Source of the DNA: Cyclobacteriaceae bacterium
Lineage (GTDB): Bacteria; Bacteroidota; Bacteroidia; Cytophagales; Cyclobacteriaceae
Reading direction: 5' to 3'
DNA length: 64,000 nt
NCBI GenBank assembly: GCA_016787725.1
Contig: JAEUTZ010000004.1
Location: 248,001-312,000 of the forward strand
Below the pieces are notes generated by a model, which saw nothing but the letters and a program-made list of their open reading frames with translations, made no database searches and had not been told where the DNA came from. The position numbers were made by a program, and so were the translations under genes. Numbering within the stretch: position 1 is the stretch's first letter; each line of letters starts with the position of its first letter. Below are positions 15,829 through 24,189 of this stretch, piece by piece.

Positions 15829-16551
15829 CTACCTCCTGAACAAACCCTTCACCCGCCACCATAACCCCCGCGGGCTATACCACCGCGTAGCCACCACACC
15901 GCCCAACGTAATTCCACCGGTAAGATCATAGGGCATGCTAATTTTTATTTCTTTTAACGGGGTGTCAGCCACTACCTCATATTCCACCGTGGTTAACCCA
16001 ATAAAAGAGGCTACCAGGGTTTCCACCACCCGGGGCTGATCGATCACCAGGTCAAACTTTCCATCGGCATCGGTAACCGTTCCCTGGGTGGTACCCTTGC
16101 GCACCACGTTTACTCCGGGCAGCAACGCACCGTCCGGTCCGCTGGTGATCACACCTTTAATCGAAAGCCGCGCAATGGTGTCAACCCGCTCCGCGGGGGC
16201 CGGCCGGGTTTTATCCACCTGTTCCTGCGCAGCCCGCGTGCGGGGTGGCTGCGCTTCCGCAGGGCGGCTGAGCAGCACCAGCAGGCAGGCCAGAGCCGCA
16301 GCCCATCGGGGCTGAAGTTTCGCAGGCGGACGTGAGCCTTTGTACGTAGTCAGTTGGTGCGGTGCAAACCGCCCGCAGGTGGCGGTAGGTCGCGCCAGGA
16401 AATACTGTTTGATCTGGTCTTCGGACCAGGTGGTGAAGTCGATCACCTCTTTTTTGCACGAGCTGCAATACCCGCCTTGTGGCGTTGGCGTAAACTGAGA
16501 CCACTTCTCATGACAGGGCGTGGGAATAGCGAGTGTAAAGGTTCTTTTCAT
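15829..16551 (-). CDS. Cys-rich head plus carboxypeptidase-like regulatory domain, membrane-anchored
   Basis: The protein is 240 aa. The N-terminal part has five Cys (PCHEKW, GGYCSSCKKEV, ATCGRF), resembling a zinc-ribbon-like CxxC domain found in many Bacteroidota proteins that carry a CarboxypepD_reg domain. A hydrophobic helix near residues 83-98 (WAAALACLLVLLSRPAEA) should place the rest in the periplasm. The CarboxypepD_reg beta-sandwich covers ~125-220 (GVITSGPDGALLPGVNVV, then GTTQGTVTDADGKFDL), the same fold as the start of the SusC proteins further on. No receptor barrel follows. The role is unknown; coupling of a cytoplasmic metal site to a periplasmic binding domain is an inference. 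Confidence 0.8.
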   Translation of the reverse strand: MKRTFTLAIPTPCHEKWSQFTPTPQGGYCSSCKKEVIDFTTWSEDQIKQYFLARPTATCGRFAPHQLTTYKGSRPPAKLQPRWAAALACLLVLLSRPAEAQPPRTRAAQEQVDKTRPAPAERVDTIARLSIKGVITSGPDGALLPGVNVVRKGTTQGTVTDADGKFDLVIDQPRVVETLVASFIGLTTVEYEVVADTPLKEIKISMPYDLTGGITLGGVVATRWYSPRGLWWRVKGLFRR

Positions 16552-16611
16552 AGCGGGTTAGGGTTAACCAGGAGATGCAAGTGGAGTAGTTTTTCCATAA
16601 GCTGATTTCAT

Positions 16612-16874
16612 AAGAAAAAAAGCGACCGCAATCCAGAGGCGGGTTTTTGTGTAAGGGGCAGCCTGTCCGCCCTATGGCGGAAAGGATCCCCCAATAAGAA
16701 GAAGGGATAACAGTCTTCGCTCGAGGGGATTCTTCGCTCCATTCAGTTTCTTTTTTCAACAATCCCTTACTAGTAAAGAATCCTTTCATCCTCAATCGCA
16801 GTAACGATCCGCTCTGAATTGGTTTCAATTATTTTTAGTATCCCTAAGAAGAAGAATGGCAATGAACTTCGATC
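16612..16874 (+). repeat. Family A nested inverted repeat, copy 1
   Basis: The order is: poly-A, GCAATCCAGAG (outer left arm), GGATCCCCC (inner left), loop, GGGGATTCTTCGCT (inner right), a ~90-base segment, GCTCTGAATTGG (outer right), then T-rich. A 20-base palindrome, TCCGCCCTATGGCGGA, is inserted next to the inner left arm. Read on the minus strand, the element encodes MKGFFTSKGLLKKETEWSEE and continues to YWGIL in one frame. See the GIY-YIG entry at 31830 for interpretation. Confidence 0.85.
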
Positions 16875-16875
16875 G

Positions 16876-17165
16876 AGGAGCAAACAAAAAAAACAATAGC
16901 AATCCAGAGCAGCGAAGGGTAGAGGGCGGAAGCGAAGGATCCCCCCATAAGGAAGAGAGATAACGTGCTTCGCTCGAGGGGATTCATCGCTGCCTCCGTT
17001 TCTTTCTTAAACAGTCCTTACTAGTAAAGAACCCTTTCATCCGCAAAGCACAGCCACGATCCGCTCTGAATTGCTTTCAATTATTTTTTTGTTATTAAAA
17101 CCAACCGCAATCTGATGAGTGAGGGAATCAGTCTGGCGGATCTGAATTGCTTTCAATAAAAATGA
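16876..17165 (+). repeat. Family A nested inverted repeat, copy 2, plus a short extra right arm
   Basis: The same arms are seen: CAATCCAGAGC near 16897, GCGAAGGATCCCCC, GGGGATTCATCGC, and CTCTGAATTGC near 17073. Directly after, ACCGCAATCT and GGATCTGAATTGC (17100-17155) form a miniature second copy with almost nothing between the arms. The minus-strand frame again begins MKGFFTSKD but stops soon. Confidence 0.8.
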
Positions 17166-17189
17166 AAAAGGTAAGGAATCGACCTTTCT

Positions 17190-17540
17190 GCGGTAGGTTG
17201 CAAGCACCGTGCGTGGTGAGGTTGGCTTCGTGAGAAGTGAAGTCGGCACCGCGGGCAGAGAAGTTGGCACCGCGGAAGCGAAAGTAAGCAGTGTCTGCCA
17301 CTGTATCAGGCGCTGTGAGTAGCGCAGGTCGTACCAAAAGTACCGAAGTTACCCCCGTGAAGAGTGAAGGAAGCACCGGCAGCGACTACAATGACTATCG
17401 GGAGCACGGAAGAATGCTCCTCATGCTCCAATAAATGTATCGTGAGAGGTGGTGGAAGCATCGTGGGAAGTGAGTGAGGCACCGCGGGTGGAGAGAAAGG
17501 CACCGCGGAAAGAAGTAAAGGTACCGCAGGCCGGTGCGGA
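17190..17540 (-). repeat. Two short arrays of degenerate 21-bp tandem repeats
   Basis: On the plus strand, units of exactly 21 bases ending in GGCACCGCG follow one another at about 17211-17273, and a second array ending in GCACCGCGG lies at about 17441-17525. On the minus strand the first array would read GANFSAR, GADFTSH, EANLTTH, a seven-residue pattern. No intact gene contains it, so this may be a decayed repeat-protein gene or a non-coding satellite. I see no other coding signal between 17166 and 17888. Confidence 0.6.
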
Positions 17541-17888
17541 TGGACCGCCTGCACGTGTGTATCCCACAATCGGCTACCGGAATTCATACCGCTGCCGCTG
17601 ATAACGCTGCTTCCGCTGACATAACTACCACCGGAGATCGGTGGAGTCTGCTTCGTAGCCGGTGATCGTGGCATGATGACTTCGTGATAGCAGGAGCAGC
17701 GACCAACATCAAACATTAATAAATTTCTAATCCGTGAATTTGTGAATCAGAGCCTGCAAACGTGCCAATGCATTTTGAGTTTCACTTGCACGCATAAATA
17801 AAGTTTGCAAAAAAGTATCTGAAAATCACAACGCAGTTTTATCGCGTGCGTTGCAATCCACATAAGCCAATAAACGCTTATTTATTTT

Positions 17889-18614
17889 ATGTCCAACTTG
17901 AAAAATGTAGAAGGGTTCAACAAGTTGATCTCACTCTACACCGGTTACGGAGGAACGCAGGTTCCCGGTTCGCCAAATCTCCGTGTGGAAAGTTTGTCGG
18001 AGTTACTGACCCAGGCACGCGAAGCGTTGCTTCAGGTAAGTGTAACGAAGACGGGTTACGAGTCAGCCACCAACTGGCGCGAAGTAACGTTTGTTCAAAC
18101 CAAACTGCTTGCCTCGCGCATCTTGTCGGAGCTGAAATCGTGTGGTGCCTTGCCCCAGACGGTAGCCGATGCTGCCGGCATGGTGCGCAAGATCAGAGGT
18201 CGGGTACTTACCGACAAGCCGGAAACTCCGGCAGCGGTAACCGATTCTGGAAAGCCTGTAGTAAAGCGACCACGGGTAACGGGGTCAGGCTACGACAGTG
18301 TGATCTATCACTTTGAAAAATTGATAGAGACACTGGCAGCCGAACCCAAGTATGCTCCGGGGTTACCCGAACTGCAGGTGCCAGCACTGAAGCAAACGCT
18401 GCAGCATTTGCGCGCGGCCCAGGAGGCCGTAGCAAACAGCTACAGCCGGTTGAGTCTGGCCCGTATCCACCGCGACACTGTGTTGTATGGCGAGTGGGGT
18501 GTTCACCACACCGCCATGGCCATCAAGCAACAGGTGCGTGCGCGCTTCGGTTTCACAAGCCTGCAAGCTGTCGAAGTCGGCAGGATTGAAATCAATCCTA
18601 TTAAACTCGGATGA
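17889..18614 (+). CDS. Hypothetical helical protein (241 aa)
   Basis: No signal peptide or membrane helix. The sequence looks like two helical bundles (residues ~5-105 and ~130-205) joined by a Pro/Lys-rich linker (VLTDKPETPAAVTDSGKPVVK). Long amphipathic helices with QTLQHLRAAQEAVANSY suggest coiled-coil packing. The C terminus (VEVGRIEINPIKLG) may be a beta hairpin. I do not recognise a family. A strong hairpin follows the stop. The next gene, 68 bases on, encodes a membrane-anchored DUF4230 protein. Function unknown. Confidence 0.75.
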   Translation: MSNLKNVEGFNKLISLYTGYGGTQVPGSPNLRVESLSELLTQAREALLQVSVTKTGYESATNWREVTFVQTKLLASRILSELKSCGALPQTVADAAGMVRKIRGRVLTDKPETPAAVTDSGKPVVKRPRVTGSGYDSVIYHFEKLIETLAAEPKYAPGLPELQVPALKQTLQHLRAAQEAVANSYSRLSLARIHRDTVLYGEWGVHHTAMAIKQQVRARFGFTSLQAVEVGRIEINPIKLG

Positions 18615-18630
18615 ACGAACCACAAAACTG

Positions 18631-18670
18631 ACCTCTGCGATCCGCCAGGCGGGTTGCAGAGGTTCCTTTA
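18631..18670 (+). terminator. Probable terminator with a nested palindrome
   Basis: ACCTCTGC (18631-18638) pairs with GCAGAGGT (18656-18663), and between them CCGCC pairs with GGCGG around a single A. TTCCTTTAAAAA follows. The inner CCGCC/GGCGG part resembles the short palindromes inserted elsewhere in the window. Confidence 0.65.
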
Positions 18671-18682
18671 AAAACATGAACT

Positions 18683-19390
18683 ATGAAAACCTCCAAGCAT
18701 CCCGCTATAGCGGGACCCCTCCTCACCGCAGGCCTGATCGTGGCCGCCTTTCTGGCCGGCCAGTTCTACCACCGCATTGAGCAACGCTCTCCACAGCAAC
18801 TTACGTTGGAACAAATCCTCTCCATCCGCGAACTGCACCTGGTGCGCCACACGTACACCGACCTGTTCTTCCTGCACAAACAAAACAATCCCAATAAGGC
18901 CATCCGCGCGATGGTGCAGGTGCCGGTAACCGTTACTGCCTACCTCAACCTGAAAAACATTGAGCTGCGCTATGCAGGCGACTCGCTGCAAACGATCATC
19001 CTGCCCCGCGCCACGCTGCACGAGCCCATCTACCACGTAGGCCGCCTGGTGGTGCGCGAAACGCGCAGCTTCCAACTGCATGCCGGCCCCGACTTATACC
19101 CAGATGTGGTGGAATACCTGAGTGCCAACATCGCCACCCGCATTGACACGACCCGCCAGCTGGCCGAGTCCAACCGCATCCTGCTGCAAGCCGAAGCGGA
19201 AGGGAAGGAGTACCTGCAAGGGTTGTTGCACGCCCTGGGTCGTGCCGACATCCGTGTAACCTTTAATGATTCCCAACGCGATGCGCAGGTGGTGGAGTAT
19301 TTGCAAACGCAACGGTCCGGGGTGCCCGCCCGCCCAAAAGAAAACCTGTCGAAAGCCTCCGCCATCCCCTTCGGTTACTTGCCGTTTTGA
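18683..19390 (+). CDS. DUF4230 domain protein, membrane-anchored
   Basis: The product is 235 aa. One N-terminal hydrophobic helix (LLTAGLIVAAFLAGQFY, residues ~13-29) anchors it, and the DUF4230 domain fills ~40-190 (ILSIRELHLVRHTYTDLFFLHK, shown in part, is the usual start). The family has no known activity. The codons for residues 7-11 contain a perfect 14-bp palindrome, CCCGCTATAGCGGG (18703-18716), a sequence common as a dispersed element in Bacteroidota; the start of the protein may have been altered by its insertion. A C-terminal basic/Pro segment ends the protein. Confidence 0.8.
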   Translation: MKTSKHPAIAGPLLTAGLIVAAFLAGQFYHRIEQRSPQQLTLEQILSIRELHLVRHTYTDLFFLHKQNNPNKAIRAMVQVPVTVTAYLNLKNIELRYAGDSLQTIILPRATLHEPIYHVGRLVVRETRSFQLHAGPDLYPDVVEYLSANIATRIDTTRQLAESNRILLQAEAEGKEYLQGLLHALGRADIRVTFNDSQRDAQVVEYLQTQRSGVPARPKENLSKASAIPFGYLPF

Positions 19391-19424
19391 TTGAGGCGAA
19401 GTTTTAATGCGCGGTGATGGAGTC

Positions 19425-20185
19425 TTCGTTCGAGGAGCCAACAAAAAAGCAACCGCAATCGAGTAAGAACTTGTCACCCTGAGCCTGTCGAAGGGTGACT
19501 TCGGTGTACTCTATAGAGAATTGGTAATCGAGGAGCAACCAAAAAAGGGACCGCAATCCAGAGCAGCCTCGGGTAGAGGGCGGAAGCGAAGGATCCCCCA
19601 TTAGAAGTCGGCTAAACAGTCTTCGCTCAAGGGGATTCTTCGCTCCATTCCGTTTCTTTCTTTACCGATTCCTTACTAGCAAAGTCCCCTTTCATCTGCA
19701 AAGCACAGTCACGAGCCGCTCTGAATTGGTTTTCAATTTTTTTTGGTTATCACTTACAAGAAGTATGGATAATTAACTTCAATCGCGGAGCAACCAAATA
19801 AAGCAACCGCAATCCAGTAAGAACTTGTCACCCTGTCCAAAGGACTCCTACGGAGAGCCTGTCGAAGGGTGACTTCGGTGTACTCTATAGAGAATTGGTA
19901 ATCGAGGAGCAACCAAAAAGGGACCGCAATCCAGAGCAGCCTCGGGTAGAGGGCGGAAGCGAAGGATCCCCCATTAAGAAGCGGGGATAACAGTCTTCGC
20001 TTGAGGGGATTCTTCGCTCCATTCCGTTTTTTTCTTTACCGATTCCTTACTAGCAAAGTCCCCTTTCATCTGTAAAGCACAGTCGCAAGCCGCTCTGAAT
20101 TGGTTTTCAATTTTTTTTTGGTTATCACTTACAAGAAGTATGGATAATTAACTTCAATCGCGGAGCAAACAAAAAAACCAACCGC
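19425..20185 (+). repeat. Tandem pair of family A elements with family B hairpins inside
   Basis: Two copies of ~360 bases lie head to tail (about 19430-19785 and 19785-20165), over 90% alike by eye. Each holds: left A-rich arm, AAGAACTTGTCACCCTG with its inverted partner (family B), TCGAGGAGCAA, a full set of family A arms, then TTGGTTATCACTTACAAGAAG. Copy 2 has about 20 extra bases, TCCAAAGGACTCCTACGGAG, inside the family B hairpin. The minus-strand frames begin MKGDFASKESVKK and reach TEWSEESP in both. No conventional gene is visible from 19391 to 20334. Confidence 0.85.
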
Positions 20186-20229
20186 AATCCAGTCCAGCGT
20201 TGGCGGGGCGTGGCGGGAAGCCTGCTGGG

Positions 20230-20259
20230 TTGCAGCGCGTGGTGTAAATGGTATCTTTA
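20230..20259 (+). promoter_or_regulatory. Bacteroidota-type promoter for the glycosyltransferase operon
   Basis: TTG at 20230-20232, then 19 bases, then TATCTTTA at 20252-20259, fits the phylum consensus (TTTG, N19, TAnnTTTG) with one change in the last base. Transcription would start near 20264, downstream of the first possible ATG (20248), which supports the later ATG at 20335. Confidence 0.6.
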
Positions 20260-20334
20260 CAGAAGACCAATTACTCATTCCTGGCATGGCCACTACGAAA
20301 ATTATTGTTAACAGCAAAGTGTAACGGGGCCGCC

Positions 20335-21486
20335 ATGCGCAATGATTACCGGTCTGTTTACGTGGCCTTCGATCCGCATCCTTCCTACAAAGGGGCGTCA
20401 ACACATATTCATCAGATGTGTGAAGTGCTGGCGGGTGCACACCCGCCCTTGTTGGTACTTACCCTCAAGAGCAATCAACCGCCTGTCTGGACCGAGCACA
20501 TCCATCACTATTGTTTTGAATCGGACGAAGAGAATCTCCTGAAGCGCGCCAGGGCCTTCATGCACTGGGTAAAAGCAATTCTCGATCAGCAGTACAACCT
20601 GGTAGTCGGCCACTTCCGCGATATATGGGGCGGCCTTGCCGTGTTGGAGTTTCCGCACATCCGACCGGTGTTTGAAGTAAACGGCCTCCCGTCCATTGAG
20701 TTGCCGTACCGCTACCCATCCATCGCAAGGGAAACGCTGCAAAAGATTCTGTTCATGGAGGATCGGTGTTTAGCGAAGGCCGCTGCGATAATAACCCCTT
20801 CGCACACAACGAAGGCCTGGTTGAGGGTGCGCGGTGTGGAAGAAGCGAAAATCACCGTCATCCCCAATGGTGCTGAAGTGCCGGAAAAAACTCCGCGCCC
20901 AACGGACCTTCCGGAGAAGTACATGGTGTACGTGGGTGCGCTTCAACCGTGGCAAGGTGTGGATGTACTGCTGCGAGCCTTGCGCTACCTGCAAGATGTA
21001 CCGGTGCCGCTGGTCATTTGTTCATCGTACACCGAACATCATGCAAAGCCCTACCTCAAATTTGCGGAAAAGATTGGGGTGTCGGCCATGGTGATCTGGC
21101 GGTATCAACTCGATAAGGCCTCGTTAAACAGCGTGCTGAACCAGGCGTTGTTTTCCGTGGCCCCCCTTACGGAATGCAGTCGCAACCTGGAGCAGGGCTG
21201 TTCGCCTTTGAAAATTCTTGAGAGCATGGCCTGTGGTACGCCTGTTATTGCTTCTCAAATTCCGGTGGTCGAGGAGATCATCCATCATGATGAAGATGGC
21301 ATCCTGTGTCGCGCGGATCGGCCGGCAGAATTGGCGCGCACCCTGCGCATCGCTATTGATTACCCGGAACGCACCCGGCAGTTGGGTGAACAAGCCAGAA
21401 GAAAAATTCAACAGCAGTTTACCTGGGGGCACGCACACCGTACGTTGCAACAGGTTTATGATAAGGTTCTGATCTTTTCTTTTTAA
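20335..21486 (+). CDS. Glycosyltransferase family 4
   Basis: The protein is 383 aa from ATG 20335 (MRNDYRSVYVAFDPHPSYKG). An upstream ATG at 20248 lies before the likely transcription start and adds no family sequence. GT-B fold: N-terminal Rossmann domain with the GASTHIHQM substrate loop, and C-terminal domain with VIPNGAEVPEK, YVGALQPWQGVDVLLRAL and the GT4 motif near the end, SPLKILESMACGTPVIASQ, whose Glu binds the nucleotide sugar. It should add a sugar from an NDP donor to a surface glycan or lipid carrier. First gene of a cluster that continues to 25031. Confidence 0.92.
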   Translation: MRNDYRSVYVAFDPHPSYKGASTHIHQMCEVLAGAHPPLLVLTLKSNQPPVWTEHIHHYCFESDEENLLKRARAFMHWVKAILDQQYNLVVGHFRDIWGGLAVLEFPHIRPVFEVNGLPSIELPYRYPSIARETLQKILFMEDRCLAKAAAIITPSHTTKAWLRVRGVEEAKITVIPNGAEVPEKTPRPTDLPEKYMVYVGALQPWQGVDVLLRALRYLQDVPVPLVICSSYTEHHAKPYLKFAEKIGVSAMVIWRYQLDKASLNSVLNQALFSVAPLTECSRNLEQGCSPLKILESMACGTPVIASQIPVVEEIIHHDEDGILCRADRPAELARTLRIAIDYPERTRQLGEQARRKIQQQFTWGHAHRTLQQVYDKVLIFSF

Positions 21487-21497
21487 CCGCCACCACC

Positions 21498-22532
21498 ATG
21501 AGCATCAGCAAGGCCAAACAGTTTTACCAGGAGCTTACCCCGCAGCAAAAACATTTTGTCGACAACAAAGTCATTAACACCACGCTGAGCGTAAAACACT
21601 GGCTTGGATTTTTGAGCAAGGCCAGTGCCTATGATGACTACAGTGATAAAGCCCGGCAAACGTTGTCCATCAGAATGGCGTTGGTTGTGGTAGGCATTAT
21701 TGGTCTGGTGATTTTAGCGTTTGGGATGGCGAACTATTACCTGCTGGCACTTCCTGTTATTTTAGGAATTGTTCTTTTTAACATGGCCCAAACAAGGAGC
21801 CAATTTGCCAGGCGCGATATCAATAATTACTTGCGTTTGTTTTTCATGCCTTTCCTGGAGGTGGTCCGGCAGAAAGCCGGTGAAGAAGCCAAGCTTTCCG
21901 CCTCCCTCGATTTTCGCGATCCGTTTAAGGTATTAAAACCAACGAAGCAAGAAGTTAACGTTCAGGGCCGGAAGCGTTACATCAACATCTACGAACCGAA
22001 AATGATCATTGCCGGAGTTACGCTGTTGGATAATTCCTACCTGGAAACGGTGGTGATGGATGAAATTAAGAAAGTAAATTACACCAACCCGCGCGGGAAG
22101 TCTAAATCGAAAACAAAAACAGTACATCGCATTTTTATCCGGCTAACGGCCAGCAAGAATGTGTACACGCGCAATGATAGCAGTATCCCACCCCACGTAG
22201 AGTTTACCGATCAGGCCGATAGTTACTCGTTCAAACTCAAGGAAAAGAAAAAGGAAGACACCTACGGAGTATTAAAGCCGCGTGAGTTTTTTACGGAATT
22301 GGCATTGCTCTACGGATTGCTTCAACCCCTGCACGGGGCAGCAGCAGGAAGCCCTGCCCCAACAGAACCCATACCGGGTGCAAGCGGCATGACGGACACC
22401 GGCAGCGGCATCACCGAGGCGTTGGTGTGGAATGATTTGCTTTTTAATAATTATGATTATGACAGCGTTTCCAGGCGGGGCAGCGGAGTGCCCGGTAGCG
22501 ACAATGAATCCCGAAATATTTTTGATAGCTAG
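21498..22532 (+). CDS. Membrane protein of unknown function in the glycosyltransferase cluster
   Basis: The product is 344 aa. A soluble N-terminal part (~60 residues) precedes two close transmembrane helices (~62-82 and ~84-101: ALVVVGIIGLVILAFGMANY and LLALPVILGIVLF). A large C-terminal domain of ~240 residues has alternating strands and charged stretches. The end is Gly/Ser/Asp-rich. I do not recognise the family. It sits 11 bases after one glycosyltransferase gene, and its stop is directly followed by the ATG of the next, so it is co-transcribed with both and may act in assembly or regulation of the glycan (inference). Confidence 0.75.
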   Translation: MSISKAKQFYQELTPQQKHFVDNKVINTTLSVKHWLGFLSKASAYDDYSDKARQTLSIRMALVVVGIIGLVILAFGMANYYLLALPVILGIVLFNMAQTRSQFARRDINNYLRLFFMPFLEVVRQKAGEEAKLSASLDFRDPFKVLKPTKQEVNVQGRKRYINIYEPKMIIAGVTLLDNSYLETVVMDEIKKVNYTNPRGKSKSKTKTVHRIFIRLTASKNVYTRNDSSIPPHVEFTDQADSYSFKLKEKKKEDTYGVLKPREFFTELALLYGLLQPLHGAAAGSPAPTEPIPGASGMTDTGSGITEALVWNDLLFNNYDYDSVSRRGSGVPGSDNESRNIFDS

Positions 22533-23672
22533 ATGAGCATCCTCTGGCTCACCGAAAATTATCCGCCCCAGCGCGGAGGCATGGCCCAGTCGTGCGACCG
22601 GATTGTGGATCACTTGCGCAAACTCGGGCACACCATCAATGTCTTGCATTTTACAGACCGGGGCCTTCCTTATCAGGTAACGCAACAACAGAACGGGTGG
22701 TATGCAGCCGCTCCCTTCGAAGACAGTGAAGCCCATACACTTAATGTAACCTGGGAATTTGTGCGGCAAAAACCCATCGCGGCCATCGTTTGCTTTGGCG
22801 GGTACTTGCCGATGCTGGCTGCGCCCGTTTTTTCAAAATGGTTATCGGTGCCGTTGCTCACGTTGGTGCGGGGCAACGATTTTGACGCAGCCGTTTTTAC
22901 ACCCCGCAAACGCGATATGATGCGCGATGTGCTCGAAGCCTCCCGCGTGGTGAGCGTGGTTTCGAAAGACAAAGCTGAAAAAATCAAAACGCTTTATCCG
23001 CACGTGAATGTACACTATGTTCCCAACGGCATTGAGATCGAAAGTTGGAATCCTACGCCCAGTGAAATGGCCTTTGCCAAAACCTGGCGAAAGGAAAACA
23101 GTGAACAGAAAGTTTGCATCGGCTTATTCGGTCAGTTAAAAGCAAAGAAGGGCGTTCGTTTTTTATTTGATGCCTTGCGGCAATCGGAGGTGTTGGCACG
23201 CCTTCACGTTCTGCTGATCGGGGAAGTAACGGAAGAAACCGGGCAGCTCCTGGCTTCCGATGAGTTTTCAATAACCGCTTTACCTTTTCTCGACCGGTAT
23301 GAATTGTTGAAATATTATTTGTGTTGCGATGGCATGACTATTCCCTCATTTTATGACGGTATGCCCAATGTGTTGCTGGAGGCGGGTGCCCTGGGCATAC
23401 CGGTTATTGCTTCCAACACGGGCGGCATGAAAGACATCATCACCAACCGGCAAAATGGCCTGGTGTTTACACCCGGTGACGCTTCCTCGTGCCGGAAATC
23501 TTTTTTTGATTTTGTAAATTTATCAGCGGATGCGCGGGCCGCGCTAGGCGCCCAACTGCAGCGTGTCATCCAAACCCAGTATACCGTACAACTTGAAGCT
23601 AAGCGATATGACGAACTTCTTAAAACATGGCTGGATAGCAATCACCCTGCTGTCCGCCTGCACGTTCAGTAA
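22533..23672 (+). CDS. Glycosyltransferase family 4
   Basis: The protein is 379 aa with a clear GT-B plan. The N terminus LWLTENYPPQRGGMAQSCDR contains the acceptor-side Gly-rich loop. VPNGIEIESW marks the inter-domain region, IGLFGQLKAKKGVRFLFDAL the donor-domain start, and FYDGMPNVLLEAGALGIPVI the Glu-x7-Glu-like donor site. It differs strongly from the GT4 at 20335, so they probably catalyse different steps. It starts immediately after the previous stop. The lipoprotein gene overlaps its 3' end by 65 bases in another frame. Confidence 0.93.
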   Translation: MSILWLTENYPPQRGGMAQSCDRIVDHLRKLGHTINVLHFTDRGLPYQVTQQQNGWYAAAPFEDSEAHTLNVTWEFVRQKPIAAIVCFGGYLPMLAAPVFSKWLSVPLLTLVRGNDFDAAVFTPRKRDMMRDVLEASRVVSVVSKDKAEKIKTLYPHVNVHYVPNGIEIESWNPTPSEMAFAKTWRKENSEQKVCIGLFGQLKAKKGVRFLFDALRQSEVLARLHVLLIGEVTEETGQLLASDEFSITALPFLDRYELLKYYLCCDGMTIPSFYDGMPNVLLEAGALGIPVIASNTGGMKDIITNRQNGLVFTPGDASSCRKSFFDFVNLSADARAALGAQLQRVIQTQYTVQLEAKRYDELLKTWLDSNHPAVRLHVQ

Positions 23673-24189
23673 CTCCAACCTGGGTGGCGGTCAGTATGCG
23701 ATTCGGTCCGCAACGGAAGCCGAGCTGGCTGCCATCAGCATCCGTGCCGATGAAATTTCGGTGCGCGATGCAGACGGCCAACTGATTGGCGTGGCGAAGC
23801 GCAGCGATAAGCGAAAATATTACGATCCCTCCAACACCATGGTGTATGCGGTTAAGCTGGATGATGACGGTTTTAAGCTGCGCGATGGGAACGAACAGAT
23901 GATCTGGAAAGTCAAACTATACGAAGACAAATTGAAGATTGCCAACAACGAAGAGATGAACCGGGGCTATGAAGTTAAGTTGCGCGATGGGAAATTGAAA
24001 TTGGAGCGAAACGAAACCGAATTAAAATCATTGCGGTTAAGCGCGGAAACCGATTGGTATGCGGTGGAGGACCACTACAAAATTCAAGGCTTCGGCCAAT
24101 CGCTGGCCGTGGGCATTTTGCTGATTGATGAATTGAAAGAGCGCGAAAAATTTATCATCATGGCCGAGCTCGTCAAACAGGGCCGATGA
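23608..24189 (+). CDS. Lipoprotein of unknown function in the glycosyltransferase cluster
   Basis: I place the start at ATG 23608, giving 193 aa that begin MTNFLKHGWIAITLLSACTF; LSAC is a lipobox, so Cys18 would be lipidated. The longer frame from 23563 puts 15 polar residues before the signal peptide and is unlikely. The mature part is a string of short beta repeats (VRDADGQLIGVAKRSDK, VKLDDDGFKLRDGN, VKLRDGKLKLERN), spaced ~20-25 residues, suggesting a beta-helix or blade structure. Its start lies 65 bases inside the upstream GT gene and its end overlaps the next gene by 4 bases, so translation is tightly coupled. Function unknown. Confidence 0.72.
   Translation: MTNFLKHGWIAITLLSACTFSNSNLGGGQYAIRSATEAELAAISIRADEISVRDADGQLIGVAKRSDKRKYYDPSNTMVYAVKLDDDGFKLRDGNEQMIWKVKLYEDKLKIANNEEMNRGYEVKLRDGKLKLERNETELKSLRLSAETDWYAVEDHYKIQGFGQSLAVGILLIDELKEREKFIIMAELVKQGR

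Noticed and set aside
16508-16828. 106-aa minus-strand frame over the first family A copy
   Set aside because: It is built from repeat sequence plus the gap before the 15829-16551 gene; only the inner MKG...WSEES part recurs between copies, and I report that as a repeat property.
17128-17716. Minus-strand frames of 77-136 aa with pentapeptide-like or Pro-rich text
   Set aside because: Three frames overlap, none has a good start or neighbours; the pattern is explained by the 21-bp repeats.
20248-20334. Upstream ATG for the first glycosyltransferase
   Set aside because: It lies before the expected transcription start of a consensus promoter, and the added 29 residues match no GT4 start.
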